From contig JAPTOF010000010.1 in assembly GCA_028554755.1 (NCBI GenBank), positions 1,534,001 to 1,598,000 on the forward strand: DNA of 64,000 nucleotides, read 5' to 3'. This document shows positions 23,499 through 35,959 of this stretch, one piece after another (the first letter of the stretch is position 1; each line of letters starts with the position of its first letter). Under the pieces are notes generated by a model. It saw only the letters and a list, made by a program, of their open reading frames with translations. It was not told the DNA's origin and searched no databases. The position numbers and the translations under genes were made by a program. Source of the stretch: Cordia subcordata (lineage: Eukaryota; Streptophyta; Magnoliopsida; Boraginales; Cordiaceae).

Positions 23499-24487
23499 TG
23501 TTTCTATCATTTTTCAGCTGAAACATATATATGATAACTATAAATGAATCAAGTCATTAAATATGTTTTATAAAATAAAGAAAAAAGGTTCTTATGTACG
23601 CTAATTATATTATAAGTTCATTATATGGTTAATAAACCAAGAGCAATGTGTAGTATATACTTAGTCTTTCCCTTGTGGGATGTACAGGAAAGCAAAATAT
23701 AATTTTATGTACATATAATGTGTAAAATAATTAAAATAAGTTTATTAGATTAATAATATAAGAATCTAATAATATAATAAAAGATAATTTTACAATATAT
23801 TAATTGAATTTACAATACATAATTTAAATGTTGTAGTACATGTGTGATACACGAGGAAAATGGTTATTTTTATGTTTTTATTATTGTTAAAATTTAATTT
23901 TGACAATTAATGTGAAAGATAAAATATAAATATATTTTGTCATATTAAATTTCTAACATTGATATTAATTAAAATTTTTATATCTTTGCAAAATCTAATA
24001 ATTTTAGATAGAAAAATCATGAATGATGTATATTGATACATTTCCATCATTTGTTAACTATTTTTTAATATATAATAGATTAGTATTTTCTTTTTTTAAT
24101 GGTAAAAAAATACCTACAACGCATTTTCACCATCATGTTGTCTATGAATAATACACGTGGCAGCCGTACACGAAAAGTAAACATTGGCGGGAACGAATAT
24201 TATGCAATAGGTTTTGCTTTAGTATATAGAATAGTATCACTTTTGATGACATCGTTTACTTTTCACTTTTTACACAACAAATATAATATTATCTATTTAT
24301 TCTTTTAAAAATAAATAGTTAGATTTCATTTACATGTGATATTTATCGCATAAGATTTCATTTAATCGGTAAACTTTGGTTGATACATATATCGTTAGTG
24401 ATAAACTAACAATTAGCCATTAACCACTTCATTTATTTTCTTTCTAGAGATACCTAACCAGGTAATTAATTTTGAAAAGCAAAGGCT
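23499..24487. other. AT-rich intergenic DNA
   Basis: No conserved frame or repeat border is obvious. Only short chance frames are open. Confidence 0.5.
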
Positions 24488-24968
24488 TAAGAGGGTGTTT
24501 GGTTTGGCTTTTTTTCTGGTCAAACTTACTTAAAGTCTAATTTAAGCTAATAGAAGTGTTTGTTTTAATTAAAAATGTGCTTTTTTTAAGTAGCTTTAAG
24601 TAGAAAATAAAAAGCTTCCCAACCCCAACTTTTATTTTTTATGGCTTTAAGCACGTTAAAAAAAAGCAAGTTTGACCAAATCATTTACTATCTTATCCTT
24701 ACCTTTTTATTTTTATTACTAAAATATCTTTTCTCTTTTATCTTATACTTACCTTTTTAAATTATATTTTAATGTCCTTAATAGTTATTTTAACTATATA
24801 ACTTACTTTTCATCCCACTTTAATTAAACATGTAAATACTTATTTTTATAACTATAACTTTTATTCAAACACGCAACTACTTAAAGTTGACAATAAAAAA
24901 AAGCCACTTAAAACTAGAAGTGCTTTAAGTAGTTTTTTTATAAGCCAATCCAAACATCCTCTAAGGCC
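24488..24968. mobile_element. MITE-like element, about 480 bp
   Basis: The left end TTAAGAGGGTGTTTGGTTTGG and the right end (reverse complement TTAGAGGATGTTTGGATTGG) are inverted repeats, and TTAAG/CTAAG flank them. The interior has GCTTTAAGTA words near both ends. The ends relate to those at 16825-17072. Non-coding. Confidence 0.6.
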
Positions 24969-26426
24969 TAAGATGTCAAGGCAAGCTTTTCGAAAGAGCT
25001 GGTCAAAACCCTATTAGTGGAGGGCAATTGATCTAGATCAGATCTTAAAATGAAAGAAGACAAGAAGTGGAATCTGTTAAAGTGAAATTGAAGGGGACCA
25101 AAGAATATTCCCAAGATTCTAAGTGTTGAGACTATACATAAAATAATTAATTTGTCACCACGCTTTTTTAATAACTTATTTATCAATTTATTATGCTTTG
25201 TGATGAACCAATTAAAATAGTGGCATCTAAATTGATAAAGAGGTACAAACCAATAAAATGTTAGCAGTATGTATTAGGTTTGGCATCTCTAAGACAAAGT
25301 ACTCAGCATCAAAAGCAAACATGGTCGAAAGAGGAAAGGGTTAGTAATGTTTACGGTAAACTTGAGACAACAAACAATTATTAACCATAATATAAGGATC
25401 TTTAAAGAGACAATCTCATTGAGAAACATAAGTGTGTCTTTTCTTTTGGTTTTATTCAATCAGAAAAATTGAAAATTCAAGCCTGATGATTGGTATCCAA
25501 CGAGTTTGGAACACAAAACTAGGATAAAATGTTTGAAGATAGCTATGAATCCGATGTTTTCTATGCAAATTGCTTTAAAATAATAAGTTTTACGAGTATT
25601 ATATATGCATATTTTGTGGTTTTTTAAGATGCTTAGTGGGAACAATAATGACAATTTGATGAAGAATACACTAGTGAATTGATCAGACATGGTCCCATAA
25701 CTAAAGGAATTGTATTGACATTTAATTTATATACATCTACCTACTTGATGTTGCTTTCATGTATATAACTCAACAACCTCGATTACAATTACCGTCTATA
25801 GAACGACGGACCTGAACATATATAAATCTATGAGAATGGAAGTCTTGGTAGAATGGAATTAAAATAATTGTAATGTGTGATTTAGAAGTTATTGCAGATC
25901 TGAAAATTATCGATTCTAGTTTTGAAAAATAATGTTTTGCGAAATGTAATGTAATATTATGTATAATAGATTTTAAAGTGGATCAAAATTTTTTTTTTTC
26001 AAATTTCACATATAAAAATTCATAAGTTAGATTACGCTTTATACATTTATCATGACTCTAAAAATTATGGTGTACCAACAAAAACTTAATAAGGCTATTT
26101 AAATAGAGTTTGGAATGTAAATATTAACATATTGACCTGGCTTTGCTGATTATTGACTTCATATTAGTTTTTGCATCATGAAATCACTTGTTTATTTAGA
26201 AGGGAGAAAAAAAAGGTTTGACCATGTCAAACAGAATCAACTGAAAGACATATCAAACAGAAATAATTCTCTATAGCTAGTAGTACAATATCATCTGATA
26301 ATCAATAGTGCATCTTTCACTACATGTTGCTCATCCTCCAATACTATCATGACAATTTGAAGATAAGTTCCATGAAATATTGCTAACATCATTATGTTTC
26401 TTAAAGAATTGACAGGTGAAAGTTAC

Positions 26427-26464
<38 letters not shown>

Positions 26465-26792
26465 CTTTTGTAGATAGTTGGAATTTGAAGAGAGTAATTA
26501 ATGCATACTAATTATGCACTAAGGGAATAAGCCAATCAAAAGGATTAAAATCTCTCAACTACTCTTAAGAAAGAGAAAGCACAGTTTGATTTGATAATAA
26601 TATAAACAAACAAATGCACGTTGCTTTCTTCTCCATATAAAAATTTACATGTTAATTCCATCATGAAAAGTCAATTGGCTTATACAAGAGATCTGTAGTT
26701 CAAATGGAACATCAACCAACTATATAATGTATCATATTTTATATGTATCTAGCAGTCAGTAAATGAATCAAGCCTCTTAATCAAAACTTAAA
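24969..26792. other. Intergenic DNA
   Basis: No gene is recognised on either strand. An (AT)n tract lies at about 26432-26461. Confidence 0.5.
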
Positions 26793-27722
26793 TTAATAGC
26801 TCGTTTGATATAATGGAATGACTTAAAAACAAATGATCAATTAAAGTTGAAAAGAATTCGGACCAGAATACTTATGGAATTCTTATTTTCTTTATTGTAT
26901 TTGGTTAATTAAAACTAAATACAATACTTGTTTTATTTCATATAATTAGTAAAACTGTTTTAACAGGTTTGAATATCAATTCAATTAGCCAAAATACATT
27001 TGTTCTTTGATTTACCATAAATTTAAGTTTATACATAATAATTAATTTTATACAACATTAACACAAAATAAAATACACTTGCTAATATTTTGATTGACAA
27101 TAAAACATAACATTATATATCTATCATTTTTTTATTTTAACATTATATTTCAATTTATTTACTTTTTTAACATAAATGAAAGACAAAGTTAACCATCAAA
27201 TAAAAATAAACATGTTTTCCAATTAGAAAAAAAGAAATGAAAGAGATGGTGTATTTTTAAAAACCATCGTCTCAAATTTTGAGATGAAACATTCCATCTC
27301 TAGTTGAGACAGAAAATTTTTCATCTCAAATTTCCATCTCAAATATGTATTACCTTATTAGAAAATCTTGTTCAAATTTTTTGTCTCAATTTGATGTCTC
27401 AAATTTACCAATTTTTGGTAGTAAATTTTAACTTTTTAATTTTTTACTTTTCAAACTTTTTAATTCTTTTAATTTTTATCTTTAATAACGATTGAGAATT
27501 TGTGAGATGACTAATGAAAAATAAATTAGTTTTGTGATTTAGCTTTATTTTTTTTATCATTTCTCACTTAACTTAGAATAATCATTACCTAGGTTTGGCT
27601 AACAAATGAGTTTTTCGACTTTTTATGAAAATCGCATTTCCAACTTTAATTAATTATACCAAACAAAAGTAAAGGAATCGGATCATTTCGTTCTAAACCA
27701 TTCCAGCATACCAAACATAAGA
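26793..27722. mobile_element. Non-autonomous DNA element, about 930 bp
   Basis: Left end: GCTCGTTTGATATAATGGAA. Right end, as reverse complement: CTTATGTTTGGTATGCTGGAA. Both are followed inward by related words (AATTAAAGTTG). The middle (27260-27415) has repeated ATCTCAAATTT words and may be a nested piece. Non-coding. Confidence 0.45.
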
Positions 27723-28247
27723 TAAATCAAATGAAATCAAACCAAATTAAACATTATTTTCTTAAGTAGAGTTTGTTACATGAATCTAATTAAAGGCACC
27801 ACCCATTCTTATTTCGTCAAGATAATCTTCGCTAATAATTCTATGCATTCAAGTTCGTCTGTGTACTGAATTATCAATCAATTTAATTTGTTTGAGAAGT
27901 TCAATTTTCTAGGTTTCAAAAAAATGAACCAAATTTAGTTTGACATTTCTTTTGGAGAAGAGACGAGTAGTTTAGGTAATTTTGAATAATCATAATTAAA
28001 GAAAACAAATTTTTTAAAAGTAGGGGAGGTTTGATACATTTTTATAAACCATAAAAAAGGTTATGTAAGATTTTTTAGATAACAAAGATGTTCGGTACAC
28101 TTTTGGTTAGTCACAGGAGGACCTGGTATATTTTACCTCATAGAAATTCATTCTTTTACCAAACTTACCCCTTTTTTAATTAATCTACTTGGTTAATGGC
28201 AATAAGTCAATGATCCTAGCCTTAATGCCGTCCTGGTGGCATACATC

Positions 28248-28320
<73 letters not shown>

Positions 28321-28338
28321 GTCTGTGTGTGTGTGTAT
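28248..28338. repeat. (TA)n-(GT)n compound microsatellite upstream of NF-YB
   Basis: About 45 bp of TA dinucleotides are followed by GT dinucleotides with a GCGTC interruption. It ends about 160 bp before the NF-YB ATG. Open frames through it on the minus strand are repeat artefacts. Confidence 0.85.
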
Positions 28339-28391
28339 TAACAAAGAAAAACACACATCTGCAGTGCTTGTGTGTGCCATCATCACATACA

Positions 28392-28398
28392 TATAAAT
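28392..28398 (+). promoter_or_regulatory. Candidate TATA box of NF-YB
   Basis: TATAAAT lies 103 bp upstream of the ATG at 28501, a usual spacing for a short plant leader. The (TA)n microsatellite further upstream could compete as a TATA source. Confidence 0.45.
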
Positions 28399-28500
28399 TA
28401 TCCACACAAACATGTATTTAGGAATATACCCAACTAAGTAAAATACCTTGTCTCCAAATAACATATACGCTACCATATTCCACAAGTACCATAATTGAAA

Positions 28501-28914
28501 ATGAACGACAGAAACGTAGTAGGTGCTGCTGCTACCGCCTCAACCAGCAACGAAGGTGTTATCAAAGAACAAGACAGGCTATTACCAATAGCCAACGTCG
28601 GAAGAATCATGAAGCAAATCTTGCCACAGAACGCTAAAATCTCGAAAGAAGCCAAGGAGACGATGCAAGAATGCGTGTCCGAGTTCATCAGCTTCGTCAC
28701 CAGCGAAGCATCTGATAAATGCAGAAAGGAAAGAAGAAAGACTGTTAATGGTGATGATATCTGCGTTGCTTTGGGGACACTTGGGTTTGATAACTATGCT
28801 GGAGCTCTGAAGAGGTACTTGAATAGATATAGAGAGCTGGAGGGAGATAGAGTTAATCAAGATCAGAAAGCTGGCAACAGTAATACTGAAGCAAGTAATA
28901 AAGAATCAAGCTGA
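28501..28914 (+). CDS. NF-YB: NF-YB transcription factor (non-LEC1 type), 137 aa, intronless
   Basis: The ATG at 28501 is the first in frame. The histone-fold B domain spans about residues 25-115. It opens with [18 protein letters not shown] and contains [20 protein letters not shown] and [22 protein letters not shown] pairs with NF-YC, then with NF-YA, to bind CCAAT boxes in the nucleus. Lys49 in ISKEAK stands where LEC1-type proteins have Asp, so this is the non-LEC1 class. N- and C-terminal tails are short, as in NF-YB4/5-like members. One oddity is Val89 in [12 protein letters not shown], where family members I recall have Trp. No intron is needed; the frame ends TGA at 28912-28914. Confidence 0.93.
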   Translation: MNDRNVVGAAATASTSNEGVIKEQDRLLPIANVGRIMKQILPQNAKISKEAKETMQECVSEFISFVTSEASDKCRKERRKTVNGDDICVALGTLGFDNYAGALKRYLNRYRELEGDRVNQDQKAGNSNTEASNKESS

Positions 28915-30854
28915 AGTTTCACAGATTGAGAAGGAGAAATAGATCTGTGAAAGAGGGCATATATAGATTCTTTTTTGTTATTATATATTTTTCATATTGG
29001 CAAGTGAATTCAGCATATTCTAGTTTCTAGATTCCAATTAGGGTTAGTAGGTCTGACCGGTCTCCAGATCTCTGTATTGCTGGAGTTTTTTACATTTAAC
29101 GGTCTCTTCTGACCAAGAAAATTATGAGTTTTTTTTTTTTCCTCTTACATGGTGCATATGTTTTTTTTTTTCCCCCTCTGAACTTGTGAAATCTAACTTT
29201 CTTCTTTTCAAGGATAAATACAAATATCTTTCATGTCGAAATCTTGAATTTTGATGAGATTTTATCAGAAATAAATCTTCCAGGTTTTTTTGAAGATTGA
29301 CAAGGGAAGCAATGAGACAAAGCTAGTAGGAGGACTACTCAAACTGCATCCTATGTTCCAGTTAAGTGCAGCATAAATAGAAATTAAAATAGATTTATAT
29401 TATTTATTCTTTCAGTATTAAAGGAGCTAATAATTGAGAAAATATGTATAGGCCACCATCTGAAAAATAAATTGAAATTTGTTCAACAATAGAATCATAA
29501 CATTCCTTGCTATATTTTCGATTATTTGCTTGATTGATTTAGATCAGATTAATTATATGCAGGATCATTTTTTCGTTAAATATATATAAGCTGAAATATC
29601 GGATGTTCTTGATATTTAATTTTCTTGATTTAGTGGAATTCGAAGCTTCATATCTTAAGCAGGTTTATGTTGTCTTTGTCAATGAACATTCTATATTACA
29701 AGTTTTAAATTTATGTTCTCTTACTAACAATTTTTTTTGGTTATATGATCTAGCTTAAGTATCTAATTTTAACTTCCTTTTCAAAAGTGATTCTTTTTTT
29801 TTTTTCTTTCACATGGAAGAAATTCTTGAAAGGAAATTTTTAGAATATAAGTAGCATCTCTCCAAAATCTACAAGAGTAGTCTTGAATTTTGATTTATTT
29901 TCTTGATCCTGATATGTAATGTTTTGCAGGTTCATGTAGTTTGTTCATCTGACCAGAAAAATGGATGTGCCCAAAATTGTCATGATTTACTGGGAGCTTA
30001 TACATATCATATAGAAAATAAGGTCAGTAAAGTCAAAAGTTGTTTTTGTCACAGTTTTTGATTGACTACTAAATTCTTAAAATATATATTCTGGAAAAAT
30101 CTCACAATCCTAATTCATTATATAAGGTTTCTGGTCTTTTTGCTTATTGACCAATTCGTTTTAAAATGCAATCTATTATTTATTTTTGGCTATTTATCAT
30201 GTTCACAGTCCAAACTCCAATTGGCTATTAGCAAGATTAGTATTATAGGAATAAAACACAACTATTTGAACTTTATATAAGTGGCCCAAAATGATTAATC
30301 TAAATTAATAATTATACCGATAAAACTCACTTGTAAGTCAACTAAATATCTTCTCTCAAATCAATTCAATATGGGATATTACATTTGAGTTATGCCCACA
30401 AGGCTACGATATTAATTCGCTCTTGGGCGTGAAATTTTGGACTCAGGACATAACAAAAAAGACATGCTAAAGGCACCACAACATTGGAAGAGAGTTCACT
30501 TTAGGTCACAACGGCAAGAACATTCGCATGTAGGGAAGTTAAGTTGTTTGTGGTGTTATTGTTATGATTTTTATAATGCAAGATTACTATTAGGAGTGAT
30601 TCTGAATTTTTTTATATGCTTGTAGGTAGTTTTTGAAAATGATCATATATCAATCACTGCAAGAAAATATTCTCATTGTAATAGTATATAGTATATCATT
30701 TTTATCAATGTAATATATGCTATATAGATTAACACAAGAAATTCTATGAAACTCAAGTAAACATCATTGAGGAGCAGAGTTCATTTTTAAGGCTCATCCC
30801 AAGGCTGTGTGAGAAAAAGAACACGTATTTACGCAATTCTAGGTTGTTGATGTA
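28915..30854. other. NF-YB 3' flank and intergenic DNA
   Basis: The first ~100 bp should hold the NF-YB 3' UTR. No further gene is recognised. CACTGCAAGAAAATATTCTC at about 30655 resembles a CACTA-type terminus, but no partner end was found. Confidence 0.45.
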
Positions 30855-31093
30855 GTAGGCCTTTTTGGATTGGTTTTTTATTAATTAAAGAGATATTTTT
30901 TCTTTGGAAATAATATCTTTTATTTTTTGCAAGAAAAATTCAGTTTGGCTTCCAAAAAAATTAAAATTAAAAAAAAATCAAATTCAGTTTTTTGACTATA
31001 AGTCAAAAACTTTAACTTCTAAAAAAAGTATTTTTTTTAAAAATTATAGACAAAATTACTTTTAATAAAATCAATTCAAATGAGCCCCTAATC
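30855..31093. mobile_element. MITE-like element related to family A
   Basis: Left TTTTTGGATTGGTTTTTTA and right AATCAATTCAAATGAGCCCC are loosely inverted. The interior has CAGTTTGGCTTCC and AAGTCAAAAACTTTAACTTC words like those of 1386-1615 and 2521-2753. Diverged and non-coding. Confidence 0.4.
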
Positions 31094-31461
31094 TAAATTC
31101 CCAAAAAAAGATAAGAAAATTTTGAGACTTGGGTTATGGTTAAATTTTCGTAATTTTTTCTAGTATTGGAAGTCATATATGAATTCTAAAGCTATTTTCA
31201 GACAATTGGTTCATTATCAACAGGGGCAACCATTTTCCTTTTCCAAATTTTACGTAAGGTATAATTAAGATATGAACGAGTCTTTCACACTCAAAACGCC
31301 ATAGTTTATATGTTACCCGCTAATTAGAAAGAAGGCGCCGAAGAAGCTAAAGCTCGGGCGATTCTGTTTGCTTGCCTGTTCGAAAATAGACTTGATTTCT
31401 CTAGCATTATTTTTGAAAATGATACCAAACGAAACCATCATCACTTTAGATAGAGTACCCA

Positions 31462-32450
31462 TGTCACGCCTCCAAAATTAAAGGTTTAAACTGTTCAAGA
31501 CGTGACACGTTATAAATCAAGAGGAATGAATCCTTAAACCACAACACTATTAAAACCACGACAATCATACAGAACACTAAATTCCATAATTTATTGAGAT
31601 AAAACTATGCACTCCCATATATCTCCAAATGACTATTACAAGTCACTGCTAGACCAGCACACCTAACATAGATCAAAATATCAACAAAGTAGTGTCTCGT
31701 CACTAGAAATTTATTCTCAAGATATTAATAAAGTAAATATAAGGTCATCTCTTATCGCTAGCACACCCCTTTCTCGTGGTCATCTATAAGAAAAATAAAT
31801 ATAAGGGTGAATGAATCAAACGCTCAGTAACTAAGAGTCTTTCCCCCAAGATAGAATCAAACGTAAATTTCAGTCCGATAAAGAAATTAAAAAAAATATA
31901 AAACATGTTGCCAGAAAGTCAACAAGAAAATGTGGGAGCACGTGAAACTAGAGATTCACATTAATTATAACAAGGATTAACTCTTGGTAACAAGGTGATA
32001 TAAAGTAAGTAAATCAGATATCAAATACCCTAAGTTGTGACAATGATATAGCGGATCAATCACAATAAGATCACAATGTGGATACAAGGCCCCCATGCAT
32101 GTCATAATCAAGAGTCAATTATGATCATATCAAATGATGGGCATAAGACCACCATTGGCGCACCTGATAGGGATATAGGCTCTAATAAATACAAGTAAAC
32201 ATGAAATGAGATCCTAAAATTTCACGAAAAAGTGAATATCTACCAATCAAGTCCTATCACGGCATGTATCATAATGTGGGTACAAGGCCCCATCGACTTA
32301 CATGATAGGGGGTATAGGCCCCAACAAACACAAGTAAACATAAAGTGGGATCTTAAGATTTCATGATAAGACAAATATCACCAATCAGATCATGTCATAT
32401 CATGTCAAGTTAAAATACTACATCATAGCACAACTTACACTTTCTGATTC
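31462..32450. repeat. LTR-like or unclassified repeat with ~138-bp internal duplication
   Basis: It begins TGTCACGCCTCCAAAA, a start seen in several plant LTR retrotransposons, and contains AACGCTCAGTAACTAAG, also common in such LTRs. A block with TGATAGGG(A/G)-TATAGGC is duplicated (32165 and 32303, period 138) and AATGTGG-TACAAGGCC words recur. No internal coding region or matching partner LTR lies in the window. Confidence 0.35.
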
Positions 32451-32800
32451 ATTAAGTTACCAAAGGCATAAGGGCATTTAAGACACATCAGGAAGCAAGC
32501 TAGAGTTAGAGAATTAAACCAGTCGGGGTGTGAGAACTTGGCAGATGAGGTCGTATGATGTCATAACAAGTATTAGAGGCTTTGAACAATGGCCAAGTCA
32601 AGGAATAAAAATATGACAGAGAAAAATGAATCCCTAGAATTATGTAATTAGAGATTTTAATATACAAGAAGTTTGTAGATACTGAAGCGAAGAAACTTGC
32701 TGACAATAGAAGTGGAAATCAGGAAGAGATCAGACATTGTGCTTAAAAAACTATTACATCAACGCACTCGAGAGAAAAAGAGTCATCACAATATATTTAC

Positions 32801-32836
<36 letters not shown>

Positions 32837-33288
32837 GATGTTCAAAGTAATAATTTTATGATAAAATAGAAATAAAAATAAAAATCGTTCCCAAGTTCTT
32901 GACTTCAAATATGCTGAAGCATGAAAATCTAAAAAATTTTCTTTTTGTTTAGTCATATGAGCCAAATTTCGTAAGCAAACAGTCTTCAGTGACCATGCTT
33001 TGAATTTTTATTTTTTTTAAAAAAAATCGTGGACAAGCTTTTAGAAACAATCTGGCTAACCATTGCCAGCAATGCGCATGTATTTTATTTTATTTTATTT
33101 TCACATGGAAAGTGTTTTTTTTTTTTTGGGCAAAAACTAAAGAAACCACCAAAAACAAATAAAACAACAGATCCCAAGTGAATGACCAGTGGATGACACA
33201 CAAGATACACATATTGACCCGTGGATGAACGAGCAAGAACGATCAACTTGGTACGCAATATGTTGAGCATGATATAGTCAAATTAATA
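32451..33288. other. Intergenic DNA with an (AAT)n microsatellite
   Basis: No gene is visible. (AAT)n lies at about 32802-32836, and a T run near 33115-33128. Confidence 0.5.
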
Positions 33289-33563
33289 TAAGAGTAAAAT
33301 GTATTTTATTCTCTTGTATGCTGTGAAAGTTGCATAAAAATCCTACATTTTCAAAACTGGTTAATAAACTCTTTTGATTTAAAAAATATTGCATATTAGT
33401 CCTCGCTGCGCTGTTAGTCTTTCCGTTAAAAATCAGTTAAATTTAACTAAAAAAACTAACAGCAAGGGCCAATGTGCAATTTTTTTAAACCATAACAGCG
33501 AGTTCTAAAAACACATGGGGAATTTTATACAACTTTTACAAAATACAGGGGTATTTTACTCTT
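33289..33563. mobile_element. MITE with TAAGAGTAAAAT ends
   Basis: The left end TAAGAGTAAAATGTATTTTA and right end TATTTTACTCTTA are inverted, with TTAA/ATA at the junctions. Inside are AAAGTTGCATAAAA and, inverted, TTTATACAACTTT. The size is about 275 bp and it is non-coding. Confidence 0.65.
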
Positions 33564-34181
33564 AATTTAACATAAGAAAGGACAAAGAACTTGGCTCAGG
33601 AATTTGTCATCAAGATGACATGATCAAAACAGAAGAAATTTGCAATCAAATCGTGTTATAGGCATGAACTTGGCAATTTACATAAAGGCAGGATTCATAT
33701 AGGGCAAGTAATGACTGGAATACAACAATAGTTATCAATAAAATTCCGCAAAACTTTGAGGGAGGAATTTGAAATACAAGTTTATCCCACTTACTTTAAA
33801 TCCTAAATTTTGGGATCTCTTCAATGTACCTCAGACTCCAAAATTAATCATCTGCTATTGTACGTTCTTCTTGTTAATTAGTTCTCCTGTGTTGTTTTTG
33901 TAAAAAGATTCGAGGATGTACGAGAAGACTCTCAAAACTCCTAATCTTATATAACTGCTTGGTCAACTCCTAAATTATCTTCTTCTTTTTTTTTGACATT
34001 TATTAGAGTAAATCTTTCCCACAACCCCACTAATTAAAAGAACGTCGGCTTCATTTTGTTGCAAAGTAAATAGGACTCCAGCTAATTATCACTTTGTTTC
34101 TTTGGCAGGTAAATAGGACTAGCTATTTATCACTTTGTTTCTCTTTCCTTACATCTATTGTGCACCACACAACCAAATGCC
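33564..34181. other. Intergenic DNA
   Basis: No gene or clear repeat border was found. A short direct repeat (AATAGGACTAGC / TATCACTTTGTTTC, around 34069-34140) lies just before the SINE. Confidence 0.45.
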
Positions 34182-34194
34182 AAATATTTAGGCC

Positions 34195-34452
34195 GCCCCC
34201 AGGGGCATAGGTGAGTTGGTAAGTGGCCAGGTGATTAGGGTGGAGACACCCTGACAACGCGGGATCGAGTCCGTGTAGCGGCAGTACTCCGCTGAAATAT
34301 TGCGGGGGCTGTTGCTGGATTTCCACGCCCGTTGGTCCTCTCCCTGGTCGGGCTGCCACTCACGCACATCCCTCGATTTACCTCCCGCCTGGTTAAGGGG
34401 CCTCTGGCCAAGTGGGAAAAGGGTTCTCCTTTGGTTAACCCTTTTAAAAAAG
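34195..34452 (+). mobile_element. tRNA-derived SINE with perfect 13-bp target-site duplication
   Basis: This GC-rich ~258-bp insert has an A box (TAGGTGAGTTGGTAAGTGG, about 34209-34227) and a B box (GGATCGAGTCC, about 34262-34272), the internal pol III promoter of tRNA-derived SINEs. It ends in CCCTTTTAAAAAAG. The 13 bp AAATATTTAGGCC lie at 34182-34194 and again at 34453-34465, identical. The body includes open frames on both strands, but the structure explains the GC content without a gene. Confidence 0.85.
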
Positions 34453-34589
34453 AAATATTTAGGCCACTACTACACTCCACTAAAATCTATTGAACTCCAT
34501 TACTCCCAAGATTTTTAATAGTCTGACGAATAAGAAAAATGTCAAAGACCTACTTTTTTTATTAATTTATTCATGATTCTTAGAACCCA

Positions 34590-34870
34590 CTTATGGAATA
34601 TCAATCATATTATTAAAGATATCAATACAATTGTTACAGAAATCTCTAATATTAGATATTTGTGTGTTAGGAGATCAGCAGATCAACCCTCTAATTGGAT
34701 ACCTCGATGTAGAGTCGTAAGAATTTTGCCCCATAATTGGGATTGTAATCTCCCAAACCATCTCCATCATCTGTTGCTTAAGGGCCTATACCCTTCGGGG
34801 GTAGGCTAATAGAACGTGTGATTTGGTTGTTTGAATCAACATGTTTTGTCCAAAAGAAAAAGAAAAAACA
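34590..34870 (+). pseudogene. Fragment resembling the RNase H-like C-terminus of a LINE
   Basis: The frame ending at 34809 contains SNIRYLCVRRSADQPSNWI followed by a short leucine-rich end. This resembles the end of the plant RNase H-like domain carried by LINEs and their relics (V-x-R-x-x-N-x-x-A/S-x-x-x). The pattern is followed by 3'-UTR-like sequence ending in an A-rich tract (34853-34880). The similarity is weak, and an unrelated chance frame is possible. Confidence 0.4.
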
Positions 34871-34973
34871 AAGAAAAGTAATTTTTGTTTGGCGTATGGT
34901 AGGATTCCATGGTACGTTTGGACTATGATCAGAATTTCTTTTTGAAAAATAATTAAATAATTGATCATTTCCA

Positions 34974-35006
<33 letters not shown>

Positions 35007-35147
35007 TTATTTAAGAGTCCACAGTAGAATAGGATCCAGTATATCACATATCAGGAATTAGAAGAGTCTAGTTATACCACATCAATTACTGTATAATTGG
35101 CACTTTACATACAAATTAAAAATAGTATCTTTATTTTCTCTCCGGGC

Positions 35148-35153
35148 TATAAA
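35148..35153 (+). promoter_or_regulatory. Candidate TATA box of the F-box pseudogene
   Basis: TATAAA lies 60 bp before the ATG at 35208. It is followed by a CCCTAGCTAATTC leader. The spacing is short but workable. Confidence 0.35.
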
Positions 35154-35207
35154 CCCTAGCTAATTCTCAAATCATCGCATTAAATTCTCCACTCAAGAGC
35201 TGCTTCA

Positions 35208-35280
35208 ATGGCCTCTCAATTGCCTGAAGGCGCAATTCATCACATATTATCTTACCTCAGCACTAAAGAAGCCTGCAAAA
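35208..35280 (+). pseudogene. F-box/LRR (FBD-like) pseudogene, part 1: start of the F-box
   Basis: The ATG at 35208 opens a frame MASQLPEGAIHHILSYLSTK that is the first half of a canonical F-box (LP-x5-7-IL-S-L-x-x-K). The frame stops at codon 24 plus one base, exactly where the Ty1-copia element begins. Removing the element and one 5-bp duplication restores the reading frame into part 2 at 40739, where SLLCKAWYSAW completes the motif. F-box proteins hand substrates to SCF ubiquitin ligases through SKP1. The gene is dead by several independent lesions (see parts 2 and 3), so it is called a pseudogene. Confidence 0.9.
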
Positions 35281-35892
35281 TGTTGGGGTGTGGCGCAGCG
35301 GAATGATAGAGTTGGTAAAGCAAGATCACGCAGCTAAAATAAGAAATTAGAGAAAATGGATAATTGAGACACCAAAATTTACGTGAAAAACCCTCAAACT
35401 AATTAAGGGAAAAACCACGGGTAAGTGAGAAGGATTTCACTATGTGTAAAAGTTTTACAGTCTTCTCTCTAAAATAAGGAGAGAATAATTTTACTCTCTC
35501 TTATAATAGGAGTAACTCACTATCACACTAATTTATATAACAAGCGGAAGAAAAATGCTACACTTAAGCGAATTATTTCTAATTCTCTCTAAATGCTTTG
35601 AATGCTTCTTTGCTTGATGAAATGCTTCTCCCGGGCTTGCTATTTATAGGCAAGAATGGGAGACAAAGAACTAAATGCAATGCTAAATTTTCTTCTTCAC
35701 ATTAAATGCCATGCAAATTTTTCTTCTAAGCTAGCATATAGCCTTACTTTGTTTTTCAACATTTGCATGCATTTGAAATTTTTTATGCACCAAATTGACA
35801 AAAAAACATCAAGCTTGCTTCATTTTCAATCTTTGTGTGCTACTTCTTGACTTTAAGTTGTGCACAAGCTCAAATGAGTTTTATACCTCACA
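35281..35892 (-). repeat. 3' LTR of the Ty1-copia element
   Basis: It begins TGTTGGGGTGTGGCGCAGC and ends ATACCTCACA. It is 612 bp and aligns end to end with 40121-40733, with about 24 substitutions and one 1-bp indel by eye. Confidence 0.95.
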
Positions 35893-35904
35893 TTCTCCCA
35901 CTTA
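35893..35904 (-). other. Polypurine tract
   Basis: On the minus strand AAGTGGGAGAA ends directly at the 3' LTR. This is the expected plus-strand primer of an LTR element. Confidence 0.8.
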
Positions 35905-35959
35905 AAGCTCACTTTGAGTTATCTTTCAAATCTCTCCAAACTTGCCTGTACCATGTTGC

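Noticed and set aside
28193..28485. Minus-strand open frames through the TA/GT microsatellite
   Set aside because: They encode only His-Thr and Ile-Tyr runs from dinucleotide repeats.
34123..34518. Overlapping open frames on both strands in a GC-rich island
   Set aside because: The island is a SINE with pol III boxes and a target-site duplication; the frames follow from its GC content.
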